Assembly (NCBI RefSeq): GCF_003343245.1
Contig: NZ_CP024901.1
Span: 5,084,001-5,148,000 of the forward strand
DNA: 64,000 nucleotides
Source: Photorhabdus laumondii subsp. laumondii
Lineage (GTDB): Bacteria > Pseudomonadota > Gammaproteobacteria > Enterobacterales > Enterobacteriaceae
Reading direction: 5' to 3'
The translations under genes were made by a program, and so were the position numbers. Each line of letters begins with the position of its first letter. The stretch's first letter is position 1. Positions 36,040-44,999 of the stretch are shown piece after piece. A model generated the notes under the pieces. That model was not told where the DNA came from and ran no database searches. It saw nothing but the letters and a program-made list of their open reading frames with translations.

Positions 36040-38590
36040 AACGCTCACCTTGATTATTTCGGGAATACTGGACAGGGATGAACCCATGCTTCCTGGCAAT
36101 ATCCCGAATCGCCAATGCATCGTTATAATCAATAGATTTACCGATGCTTTGATGAACACTCACCCCTTCAAGCGCCACAGCGACAGTTTCTGATAAACAG
36201 GCGAGATTTACCCCCGCAGGTACATCGATCACGTTGCAATCGCTATAGGTCACTTTCTCAGGCTGATAGACTAATCCCCCCTCGTAAATTTGATGGTTGC
36301 CATCACGAATGAAATCGAAAGGTCTGGCCGCATCAAAAACGATGGCGGAATCTTTCAAATAATTTGTATTCAAGAAAGGCTTACCTTCACTGGTTGCCGA
36401 AACAATAAAATCAGCCTGACTCAAAGAATATTCATAACTCTCTATCGCTTCCAAACCAAAGGTATCAACAACGTCAAGAACTTGCTGATGTAATGTTTGT
36501 GCATCTGTCACACCCGGATTTTGTTTAAAAAGCCATTTTCTCATCTTATCCATGACCGAATCTGGCTGGATAACATCATGAGTCCTTAACACTGCGGAAA
36601 GCAGCGCCTTGGTCAGTTCAGAGAGTAATATGCGTGCTTTATTAGGGCGGCTAACCAAGATAATCCGGCCAAAGTTATGAGCTAAGCCAATAACTGAAAG
36701 TCTGCCTACGGAGCCTCTGGCACCCACTACCGCCAATGTTTGCCGGGATGCATTCTCAACCAACATTGAGCGTATTCCCTCAATCACCGCCACCGCTGTC
36801 AGAGAGTTGCCATTAGTCAATATCCGACCCTGCCGATTATTCACCAAGCTAGTACCACCATTAGTAATAACCGAGGTATAAGCCCCTAAGCCAACGATTT
36901 CAGCGCCATTTTTCTCTGCCACATCGAGATATTCCTTCATCAATACCGCCCGTTCTTTCGCTGACAATGCCATCATATCTTCGGGACTAATGGGTGAGAA
37001 AAGGAGCATACCATTAGCATATGCCGTTGAACTTTCGACACCAAACTCAACGGCGATATCAGGATTAAAATCAATTGAAGAAACCTGCGTGATCCAATTA
37101 CCGAGCTGTTTCTGCTGCTCCTGCGTGTAATTCTCCTTTATTGACACGCAATAAGAGTGAGCGAGCTCATTAACCGAAGTGGTATGAATCAAGAAAGCGA
37201 ATTTCTTACCCTCAATTAATCCAGGGATAGGCGCTTTAATCTGAGCCAAGTTGTTATTTTTTGAAATTGGATAACTCACCGAAGCGGGTGGGAGATCCGC
37301 AACAGGTACATCTATCAAGTGTGAAAAAAGAATGTCATATCGTCCATTTTCAACTAGTTGGCATACCTCATCAAAAGCGGTGAAAAACGTCTTAATATCC
37401 TCTTTGGAAACGTTAAGCGGTGGCTCAAAACGTACAGAACAAGGACGAGACATTAACGGCATGGTGAAAAGACCATAATGTTTCAATAAGAAACTACAAA
37501 TGATATAAGCCAGGCCACCGCTTCTTTGACTGAAATTGATAAATATGTTGGAAGCCGCTTTGCTGTCCTGTATTTCAAGGCCACGCATCAACCCAGCCCC
37601 TTGCCAGTAAAAATGCTGCGGATATTTAGCAGACAATTGTTCAAGACATTCATCAACATAACGGCTGACTTCTTGAACGTGGGTTAACGCCTTACCCTCC
37701 TCTTTAGTCAGATGCTCGATAACAGCAATCCCCATCGTTGCGGCTAGAACGTTATTGGCAAAAGTGGAGCTATGTTTCCTGTCGAACTCGGATAAATAAA
37801 ACTCATCTGAATATAACATCGCACCAATCGGCGAGATACCTGCCCCCAGCGCTTTAGAAAACAGGATAACATCCGGTTTCAAAGCGTAGAGCGTGGCCGC
37901 ACAAAATGCCCCAAGCCTACCGATACCCGTCTGAACTTCGTCAAAGACTGACAATGTGCCATTGTCTTTACACAGTGCCAAAATATTGGACAAGGTATCT
38001 GGTGGAATCACTTTCATTCCACCTTCTCCTTGCACCGGTTCAATGATAAATGCGGCAAATTCCCGGCTCTCCAGCTTTCTTTTTATTTCATCTAAATCTT
38101 CACTATCAACCTGCTCATATAATTTATCATCGTAAATGAAATCAGCTTTAAACCGGTTTGATCCCGTAGCGGATAATGCCGAATAGGTTTTTCCGTGAAA
38201 ACTGCGATGCAAACTCAAAATACGCTTTCTACCAGTAAACAGGCGGGTAAATTTAATCGCAGCTTCTACGGTTTCAGCACCACTGTTAGTAAAAGTACAG
38301 TGGGTATATTTTTCCTTATCTATTTGCTCCGCAAGCATTTCAGCCAATAGCCGTACCTTTTTGTGAATATTGGGCTGAAAGAAGATAGGCTCTTTATCTT
38401 TAGTGAATCTGTCAATTTCAGCGATAGCGAAATCAGGATTATGCCCAAATGGCAGGGCACCATATTGAGCCAAAAAATCCTTAACAACCCGGCCATCCGA
38501 TAATGTAAGCTGGTTATCTTGAGCAGACTTGATATCCAGTTCAAGGCCCACAGAGTTTAATAAACTCTCACGATATTGATTAACAAACAT
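36023..38590 (-). CDS. Fusion of class III aminotransferase and acyl-ACP reductase
   Basis: An 855-residue bifunctional protein. Residues 1-430 are a class III PLP aminotransferase: FIIEPVQGEGGM, VFDEVQTGIGRLGAFC, and PLP Lys 246 in ILFSKALGAGISPIGAML. From about 470 to 850 the protein resembles long-chain acyl-ACP reductase (AAR): VGLGAYTSVITNGGTSLV, a Rossmann AVVGARGSVGRLSVIGLAH, then ACLSETVAVALEG with the AAR-type Cys-x-x-Glu-Thr, and a RKHGF end. Together they should reduce a fatty acyl thioester to an aldehyde and aminate it in place. The product, a fatty amine, is the expected substrate of the flavoprotein encoded 92 bp upstream. Confidence 0.82.
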   Translation of the reverse strand: MFVNQYRESLLNSVGLELDIKSAQDNQLTLSDGRVVKDFLAQYGALPFGHNPDFAIAEIDRFTKDKEPIFFQPNIHKKVRLLAEMLAEQIDKEKYTHCTFTNSGAETVEAAIKFTRLFTGRKRILSLHRSFHGKTYSALSATGSNRFKADFIYDDKLYEQVDSEDLDEIKRKLESREFAAFIIEPVQGEGGMKVIPPDTLSNILALCKDNGTLSVFDEVQTGIGRLGAFCAATLYALKPDVILFSKALGAGISPIGAMLYSDEFYLSEFDRKHSSTFANNVLAATMGIAVIEHLTKEEGKALTHVQEVSRYVDECLEQLSAKYPQHFYWQGAGLMRGLEIQDSKAASNIFINFSQRSGGLAYIICSFLLKHYGLFTMPLMSRPCSVRFEPPLNVSKEDIKTFFTAFDEVCQLVENGRYDILFSHLIDVPVADLPPASVSYPISKNNNLAQIKAPIPGLIEGKKFAFLIHTTSVNELAHSYCVSIKENYTQEQQKQLGNWITQVSSIDFNPDIAVEFGVESSTAYANGMLLFSPISPEDMMALSAKERAVLMKEYLDVAEKNGAEIVGLGAYTSVITNGGTSLVNNRQGRILTNGNSLTAVAVIEGIRSMLVENASRQTLAVVGARGSVGRLSVIGLAHNFGRIILVSRPNKARILLSELTKALLSAVLRTHDVIQPDSVMDKMRKWLFKQNPGVTDAQTLHQQVLDVVDTFGLEAIESYEYSLSQADFIVSATSEGKPFLNTNYLKDSAIVFDAARPFDFIRDGNHQIYEGGLVYQPEKVTYSDCNVIDVPAGVNLACLSETVAVALEGVSVHQSIGKSIDYNDALAIRDIARKHGFIPVQYSRNNQGERYEHVA

Positions 38591-38682
38591 AGTTCTCTCT
38601 CTCTTTTTTTTAGGTGCATAAAATCATGCTGTAAACAGCATGGGAAAATCCTTGAGTTATAAATAGGTGATTCTAAAAGTAA

Positions 38683-39729
38683 TCAAGCTTGCTGCATGAT
38701 CTGGTTAATCATTTGGAATTCTCCTATCGGATGAAATTTAAATAACTGTACTGCCAAATAGAAATTCATAATTTCTGGTGTTGTCATTACCTTAATTCCA
38801 CCACAACATCGGAATATGAAACTGGCAGTTTCCTCAAGGATCTTTTCCAAAGTATAACGTAACGCGAGAATCTTATGGACGGCGTTTTCATCCTGGCTAG
38901 CATAAAAGGCAATAATCAACATCTGACCGAGAATAACATTAATCTTATAATCAGCTTGGGTCAGAGTATATTTAATTGTTTGCTGTTCTACTACTTTCTC
39001 AGGAATAAAACGAGTCAGCCCATCAAGAATACCTGAGTATGTATTAGCAGCAAAGTAATTAAATAGCGATAAACCATAGGAAAGAATTATTTGCTGCTCC
39101 AGCCCTTTATAATGAGAAAGTCGTGTTAATGAAATTTCGGTATCCGAAAATTTAACTTCTTGATTATCACTTTCAGCCATAATCCCCAGTCGCCAGAAAG
39201 GAATAACTTTAAAGTTCTGATCTGATTTAGAAACCAATACTATCCTCATATCATTATTATTATCAGTATCGCAGACCGATAACACATAATAGTCAGCAAC
39301 CGAAGATAAGGAACAAGGTTTCTTCGAACCATTAACAAACAACTTTCCCTCTTTAGAATGCATTTTAAGCGATGGTATAAAAATATTCGTTCCAGGTAGT
39401 CCCTCCGCAAAAGCGGAAGCAACCAACGCTTTTGATGTCATAACTTCATTCAATAATACGTTGCTGTCTTCGAATATATCGGGAAATTTACTGCAAGCCA
39501 GTACAATATGATTATGCATTGTTAGAGCAATACCAATAGCGGGAAGCCATGCAGAGGCTTCACGGATAGTATTACCGACTTGATGAAGCCCATCCATATT
39601 GGATTGAGCCATCAAACGTAGGCATTGTGAAGCAGCCTCAGAACCCAATAACAATCTTTTCAATCTATCTGGTGTCAAATGTTGGTATTTCCCGCTATTC
39701 TTCCTGAGTTCTTCAACAATATTTGTCAT
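38683..39729 (-). CDS. Acyl-CoA-dehydrogenase-fold flavoprotein, probable N-hydroxylase (VlmH-like)
   Basis: A 348-residue protein with the acyl-CoA dehydrogenase fold. A helical N-terminal part is followed by the beta domain (VNGSKKPCSLSSVADYYVLS near residue 135) and a C-terminal helical bundle (ETASFIFRCCGGIKVMTTPE). Members that do not oxidise acyl-CoA include FMN/FAD monooxygenases such as isobutylamine N-hydroxylase VlmH. In this operon, next to an amine-forming fusion, N-hydroxylation of a fatty amine is the likely reaction. The catalytic Glu of dehydrogenases is not evident. ATG 39729 with AAGGAG is preferred to the longer frame. Confidence 0.65.
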   Translation of the reverse strand: MTNIVEELRKNSGKYQHLTPDRLKRLLLGSEAASQCLRLMAQSNMDGLHQVGNTIREASAWLPAIGIALTMHNHIVLACSKFPDIFEDSNVLLNEVMTSKALVASAFAEGLPGTNIFIPSLKMHSKEGKLFVNGSKKPCSLSSVADYYVLSVCDTDNNNDMRIVLVSKSDQNFKVIPFWRLGIMAESDNQEVKFSDTEISLTRLSHYKGLEQQIILSYGLSLFNYFAANTYSGILDGLTRFIPEKVVEQQTIKYTLTQADYKINVILGQMLIIAFYASQDENAVHKILALRYTLEKILEETASFIFRCCGGIKVMTTPEIMNFYLAVQLFKFHPIGEFQMINQIMQQA

Positions 39730-39777
39730 TTTAATTCTCCTTAGCCTATTCAAACAACCTGCTGAATAAGGCCATAT

Positions 39778-40674
39778 CTACACTAAACCCATGTACTTAA
39801 GGCGTGACTGCTGCATCTGTTCAACCAAGGAATGAGAGAGCTCAAGGCGAGATTCCACCGTAGAATCGGACAACAACATCCCAGGAGCTAATTCATAACC
39901 TTCAATAAAGCGCAAATAGTTCTGCATACCCCGTTGATAGAACATTTCACGCTCCACAAACAAATCATCAACAGATACTTGGTTCCATAACGCCAGCCCT
40001 TCTTCTATACACTCAAGAGCCGATTGCTTTAGAGAACTCTCATTTTCGAGCGCCATCTTGACGATATTTGCACACACTGTCAGATGTCTTAATTCATCAG
40101 CATTGGCTCTGGCTTGTGTCTCGGCGGCAACAATATCAAAAGGGCGCCACTTGATTTCGCTGAGCTCTGACGTTGGCGCAAGCACGCCTTCCAGAACAAC
40201 CGTAATGATTAACACGCCTGCAATGTAGTCATTTTTCAACACCACCCACTTATCGAAATAAGTTCTCAATGTTTCCAACATATTGGTCATTTTTCCTCGT
40301 AAGAGGCTTTCCATTTTTCCGGCCACATTGTCGATATCCGCAAAGCCTATTCTGACCAGATGTTCTCTGAATAATTTAGCATGTCTACCTTCATCAAATA
40401 TCTGAGTCAGCATATAATCAAAGTTGATATTGTCAGGAGCCTTATCTGCAAGTAACAATAATGCTTTCGTTGCCTCATATTCCGAAATCGATTTAAAAGA
40501 AAGTTCCCTGATCAGAGACTCCCGTAAATCACCCGGCAAATAGGTTAATTTAGGATCATTGGCATAATGGGTTCTTTTGCTTTGTTCAACACTTATCTGT
40601 TCAGTGAACCATTCATCCAAGCCCCAATCTTTTGCCCGCATTTCTACTTCCGATGCCTGTTTAATTAAATTCAT
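39778..40674 (-). CDS. Ferritin-like diiron N-oxygenase candidate (VlmB-like)
   Basis: A 298-residue ribonucleotide-reductase-R2-like protein. The iron ligands are complete: Glu in SEYEATK near residue 65, E95-x-x-H98 in FDEGRHAKLF, Glu 162 in VLEGVLAP, and E194-x-x-H197 in ADELRHLTV. Such helical diiron proteins occur in azoxy and N-oxygenation pathways, with VlmB as the valanimycin example. It could oxidise a hydrazine or azo intermediate to the azoxy group. A fatty-acid desaturase-like or R2 role is less likely given its neighbours. It lies 48 bp after the membrane-protein gene and 48 bp before the flavoprotein start. Confidence 0.72.
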   Translation of the reverse strand: MNLIKQASEVEMRAKDWGLDEWFTEQISVEQSKRTHYANDPKLTYLPGDLRESLIRELSFKSISEYEATKALLLLADKAPDNINFDYMLTQIFDEGRHAKLFREHLVRIGFADIDNVAGKMESLLRGKMTNMLETLRTYFDKWVVLKNDYIAGVLIITVVLEGVLAPTSELSEIKWRPFDIVAAETQARANADELRHLTVCANIVKMALENESSLKQSALECIEEGLALWNQVSVDDLFVEREMFYQRGMQNYLRFIEGYELAPGMLLSDSTVESRLELSHSLVEQMQQSRLKYMGLV

Positions 40675-40721
40675 AATATAAATTCCTCTTCAAATAAGCT
40701 ATCTCTCTATAATAATTTTTT

Positions 40722-41105
40722 TCAATGAACAGTAGGCTGTTTAAATATATTAATAGATAACTTAGGAAAATTTCCCAGTACACCTCGATCCAGGCAGATA
40801 TGGACAAATAGTGCAATAACGCTGTAATTGTCCTTAAAGAACCAGATCCAGAGCAAACTAATCACACTGAGTGTAAATAAATTGTGGCAAATATTATAAA
40901 TGGTGTAAAAAGCTGGAGGAGGAGTTTCTTTTTTATTCAGTAAACTCCAGATCCGCCCTGGGTAATAACCAATAATATCAATCAGAAAAAATAACACAAT
41001 AAACTGCCACCAATTTATATAACTCTCAAGCTGCCAAGTCAGAAATAAAGTGATAAAAAACAATCCCAAAAATTCCCAACGCAGAATTTTAAATGTATTA
41101 ATCAT
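40722..41105 (-). CDS. Small integral membrane protein, DUF4260-like
   Basis: A 127-residue protein with three or four membrane helices. Conserved-looking polar positions are in the pattern IIGYYPGRIW, then TIYNICHNLF, then FVHICLDRGVLGNFPK, which is similar to DUF4260 (G-Y, YN-x2-H, H-x3-DR). Conserved histidines inside the membrane could hold a metal. It overlaps the hydrolase gene by 8 bp. In valanimycin-type clusters a membrane protein (VlmO) is needed for N-N bond formation; this protein may be the counterpart, but I see no direct homology proof. Confidence 0.5.
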   Translation of the reverse strand: MINTFKILRWEFLGLFFITLFLTWQLESYINWWQFIVLFFLIDIIGYYPGRIWSLLNKKETPPPAFYTIYNICHNLFTLSVISLLWIWFFKDNYSVIALFVHICLDRGVLGNFPKLSINIFKQPTVH

Positions 41106-41934
41106 CGCTATTCTCCATCATTTCTTTTTTCATGATTTCAATAATATCTCCTGGCTGTTTAATCCAGGCGCTATGAGGATTACCTTTGAAAGATAATGTT
41201 ATTTCCCTAACTTCTGCATTAGGTATAAGACTTGCTAATACTTGAGTAGACTTCAACGGAGCCCAATTATCTTCTTTAACACAGATATAAACAGCCTTGG
41301 ATAAATGCTTATTCTCCTTCCCCTTATAAGCACGAACATGATAATAATTTCCCGTATAAGCAGTTCTGGACCAGTCCCGCATTAATCCCTTAGCTTCTCT
41401 TATGCCAAAACCAATCTTTTTCCCAGGGAGATAACCATATAACGCAGTCAGAATGTTAAAAATAATAGCTGCTGTTATTATCTGTACCCTCCCCATTCCC
41501 TGCCAATTCTTATACCATACGTTCCCGGTTGCCACACAAAACAGAGAAAATGGCCTGTCAGTTGAGCTGGCAAAGAGCGTCGCAATATGCCCCCCAAGAC
41601 TGTGCCCAAAGACAATAGGAATTTTATTGCTATTTAATTTAACAGCCTTATCTAGCAAGGCCGGAAGATAATCCTGCAACAGATCGGAATAGTTATAGTC
41701 ATTTTTTCGACTTGGTTTAGGTTGATTGTCGCCATAACCTGGCATATCAGCAGTGACAACCTGAAAACCCTCTTTCACCAGTTGTTGTATTAAAGCGTCA
41801 TATTTCCTGATTTCCACACCAATAGCAGGTAACAATATAACAACTCTGCCATTACTATCTCCCTGATAAACTTTATAATTACAGAGGAAATTGCCAGCCA
41901 CTTTAAAATGATTACCGTTAATATTATTTTTCAT
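41098..41934 (-). CDS. Alpha/beta hydrolase
   Basis: A 278-residue alpha/beta-hydrolase-fold protein. The nucleophile elbow is VFGHSLGGHIATLF near residue 115, the oxyanion region VVILLPAIGVEIRKYDAL, and the acid and His are in the C-terminal third (NPHSAWIK contains a candidate His). It is the first gene of the operon, followed with 8-bp overlap by the membrane protein. It could release an ester or amide intermediate or a carrier-bound product. The upstream 670 bp are gene-free and should hold the operon promoter. Confidence 0.78.
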   Translation of the reverse strand: MKNNINGNHFKVAGNFLCNYKVYQGDSNGRVVILLPAIGVEIRKYDALIQQLVKEGFQVVTADMPGYGDNQPKPSRKNDYNYSDLLQDYLPALLDKAVKLNSNKIPIVFGHSLGGHIATLFASSTDRPFSLFCVATGNVWYKNWQGMGRVQIITAAIIFNILTALYGYLPGKKIGFGIREAKGLMRDWSRTAYTGNYYHVRAYKGKENKHLSKAVYICVKEDNWAPLKSTQVLASLIPNAEVREITLSFKGNPHSAWIKQPGDIIEIMKKEMMENSDD

Positions 41935-42605
41935 ATCTATATGCTCCCAACAACTACATCACGCTCCAGTGACTGGCATTGGCGATAAATCCGCCAAAAA
42001 AATTTTATTTTCAGTGCGATAGGTGTCAAATACTTGTCCATATCGCCGGGTTATTAGTGATTTTCTAATTTGTTATTAACCAATATAAAAGCCCCTTATA
42101 CTTTCTTAGTAACAGGCTATAGATAAAGCAAGGAATATATATTATTTTATAAATTATTTGCTGGAAAAATTATTTTACACATTAGAAAAATTTAATTTCA
42201 AATGTAAATTATATCATTAAAATATTAATGGATAAGTTATAAATCAATAATAAAATATCAATTTTAAATGTATTTAATTTATATGAAAAAATATTGATAG
42301 AAAATTATAACCATATAAAACAACAAACAGTTAATAGTAACAAGAGATAATCTTAGTTTAAATGACACATAAAAAAAATGAAATTTATTCATGAGTCAAT
42401 TTGAAAATATATTCAAAAAATTATTTCCTAACATTATTTTCACAAATCCGTTTATATTACTTCCTTATATACTTTACATGGCAAAATTATTAATCTTCAT
42501 GAATTATATCATTACTACTATTTAGTTTATGAAATGAACCAGCCATTCTGTTATCTTACTTTATGACTAGTTTTATATTAGTTTTAATTATAACGACTAA
42601 TTTTA
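41935..42605. other. Gene-free AT-rich region upstream of the biosynthetic operon
   Basis: About 670 bp, very AT-rich, with stops in all frames. It ends in an ERIC. It must contain the promoter of the hydrolase operon, but no clear regulatory motif can be named. Confidence 0.5.
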
Positions 42606-42732
42606 TATACCTTATGGATTTCAAGATGCATCACGACGGCAAGGGAGAGAATCCCCGGGAGCATAGATAACTATGTGACCGGGGTGAACGAGTGCAGCCA
42701 ACAAAAAGGCAACTTGAAAGATAACGGGTATA
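42606..42732 (+). repeat. ERIC repeat, full length
   Basis: Forward copy from TATACCTTATGG to GGGTATA, with CATCACGACGG and AGGGAGAGAATCC variants. It ends 3 bp before the stop codon of the peptidase gene. Confidence 0.94.
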
Positions 42733-42735
42733 GAA

Positions 42736-44235
42736 TTAAATCACTCGTTTCCAAAAACCGGCTATACCAAATCCTAAAATAAGCATTGGCAGAATAGCGA
42801 GTACACCCCCCACTACAGGAGCATGTAATCCGATAGAAACAAGGTATATAATTGGAACATAGAGAATAGATGTAATGTAAGTACAGATAATTAATAAAAT
42901 CAACGCAACGCTAAATTTATTGAACTCCCGCAACATCAAATCCGTTAATAAAAACAACAAAACAGGTAATGTAATAAGATAAGATGCTGTGGGTACAACT
43001 AATGCTGCGACAAGGCTAAATAATCCAGCAAGTATCCTTAAAATGCTCTGGATATTTGATACAGTTCGGAGTGAAGATGAAAACCATATATTTCTTATCG
43101 CTAATGAGATAGAGAGTAAAAATGTTAAAATACCTATAACGAAAGCGGAAAATATAGATATGATAATAAGCCCAATATAGGGAACAGGAAAGTAAACTGC
43201 ATCTACACTTTCTTTAAACAAGTTAATCTCATCTTTTACCGCGAAATGCGCTCCCAAATCCCGAATCGTTCGCTGATATCGCCACAAAGTTCCAAGGTTA
43301 AGATTCTCAACAGTATCACTCATACGGTGGTAATGCTCGTAACCCAAGATCGTAGCAAAATTCATCCCGGTAAACCCTCTATCCAGAAAGACACTAAAAT
43401 CTGTGTTATTCCGCAACATTTGATACACGATGGGACTAAATGAAAAAGCTACCGGCTTATAAGCATTCTGATTCCATTCTGAAACAAGAGCAAGATTTTT
43501 TGCTGATGTCTCAAATAAGAGTGGCACGCCATTATTTCCCCGAGCATCAAAATTAAAAACAACATCTATTGGTTGAGTCGCGATCTCATTAATATTCTTA
43601 ACAAAGTGATGCGCGCCGAGTAATCCCAACTCTTCAGCATCAGAGAATAAGAATATAACGTTATTTTTTATATCCGTTCTTTCAGCAAGATCCCGCATTA
43701 ATTGGAGTACCGAGGCGACGGCTATACCATTATCACTGGCTCCTGGCGCAGTTCTAACACTGTCATAATGTGAAACGAATAATAAAGTTCCTTCTGGCGC
43801 AGGAACCTCCAATTTTGCGATAAGATTCGTTCCAGTTAATTCCGATTGTTCCTCCACTTGTTTTGCAAAGTTGCCTGTATTTATCCTGGCAAACTCTTTA
43901 TCAAAAGCTCGGCGTTGTTGACTATTGAAGTTTGAATATATTCTCTTCTGCCGAGCGGCCAAATCAGCCGCCGTGTAATAAAATGTCTGTTCAGTGACGC
44001 TATATCCCATATCATTCATTTCGTTAATCAGGTAAGCCCGAACTAACGCTTGCTGTGTTGAAGCCGCAGGATGGGGTTCCGCGGCAATAACACCAAGCGT
44101 TCTCATCACATTCTTGAATCCACTTTCTTTGAAATATTCAACTGGGACTTTATCAGGAAGTACCAAACCGATACCCTGAATAATCGCGACAATTACAGAT
44201 GCTAAAAAACAGATAATCAAAAAAATGCGTTTCAT
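42736..44235 (-). CDS. Membrane-anchored M28-family metallopeptidase
   Basis: A 499-residue protein. An N-terminal signal anchor (IFLIICFLASVIVAIIQGIG) precedes an M28 di-zinc aminopeptidase domain. Ligands are visible as H156 in FVSHYDSV, D168 in GASDNGIAV, E201/E202 in SDAEELGLLG, D230 in FNFDARG and a late His in GYEHYHRMSD. After about residue 345 follow five to six membrane helices, an arrangement like Fxna/Pfh1-type ER peptidases and their bacterial relatives. The active site probably faces the periplasm. The substrate is unknown. It stands alone, flanked by ERICs. Confidence 0.82.
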   Translation of the reverse strand: MKRIFLIICFLASVIVAIIQGIGLVLPDKVPVEYFKESGFKNVMRTLGVIAAEPHPAASTQQALVRAYLINEMNDMGYSVTEQTFYYTAADLAARQKRIYSNFNSQQRRAFDKEFARINTGNFAKQVEEQSELTGTNLIAKLEVPAPEGTLLFVSHYDSVRTAPGASDNGIAVASVLQLMRDLAERTDIKNNVIFLFSDAEELGLLGAHHFVKNINEIATQPIDVVFNFDARGNNGVPLLFETSAKNLALVSEWNQNAYKPVAFSFSPIVYQMLRNNTDFSVFLDRGFTGMNFATILGYEHYHRMSDTVENLNLGTLWRYQRTIRDLGAHFAVKDEINLFKESVDAVYFPVPYIGLIIISIFSAFVIGILTFLLSISLAIRNIWFSSSLRTVSNIQSILRILAGLFSLVAALVVPTASYLITLPVLLFLLTDLMLREFNKFSVALILLIICTYITSILYVPIIYLVSIGLHAPVVGGVLAILPMLILGFGIAGFWKRVI

Positions 44236-44622
44236 TAAACTCTCCCATTCCGATAAAATAGTAACAAAATATTATCCTTGATATAATTAATAATATTTTT
44301 TCATATTTTTATAATTAAAATGAAAATATAAAAAATTAATCAAAATAATTTAGACTAATTTAAAACAATATAAAACATTATTTGTAACAATAACAGACGC
44401 TCTTTTGTAATTATATAATCAAAAAATAATTAGATAAAAACTCTATTTCCTATAAATTCCTCAAGGTATTATTTAATACATATCATTTAGAGATGTTATT
44501 TATAAATTATTTCCACTAAAATACTATTAATACAATGAGTCAATTCCTAAAAGTATTCATATTCTACGAAGATGACTTTAATAAGACGAGTCCAATTTAC
44601 ACACAAAAAGTACTAGCAAGTT
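44236..44622. other. Gene-free AT-rich region upstream of the M28 peptidase gene
   Basis: No gene is seen. It is AT-rich throughout, with runs of TAAAT, and should contain the peptidase promoter. Confidence 0.45.
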
Positions 44623-44749
44623 TATACCCTATGGATTTCAAGATGCATCGCAGCAGCAAGGGAGCGAATCCCCGGGAGCATAGATAACGATGTGACCGGG
44701 GTGAGAGAGTGCAGCCAACAAAGAAGCAACTTGAAAGATGACGGGTATA
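44623..44749 (+). repeat. ERIC repeat, full length
   Basis: Forward copy from TATACCCTATGG to GGGTATA, about 250 bp upstream of iclR. Confidence 0.95.
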
Positions 44750-44800
44750 TTGGCTTATATCGTGCTGAATCAAAAATGTTGCCTCTTTATATCCATAGAC

Positions 44801-44815
44801 AGGAAACCATTTCCA
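44801..44815 (+). promoter_or_regulatory. Candidate IclR operator upstream of iclR
   Basis: AGGAAACCATTTCCA matches the IclR consensus TGGAAATNATTTCCA in 12 of 14 defined positions. It lies 185 bp before the start codon, inside the ERIC-iclR intergenic region, and would allow autorepression, as known for E. coli iclR. Confidence 0.6.
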
Positions 44816-44999
44816 TCTTAATAATCTTGTGCATTTATAGTGAGTTAACTATCATGATGATTCGAGACCTAACCTTGAGATTTCTTTAAATCTTAATGAT
44901 AGGTAGCATTTTCCACACATCGGATGAGTGTTTTTCAGGTTTATCGTCCATAATGAGAAATGAAAATGAATTCCATCTTATTATTCAGAGGGTATTTCG

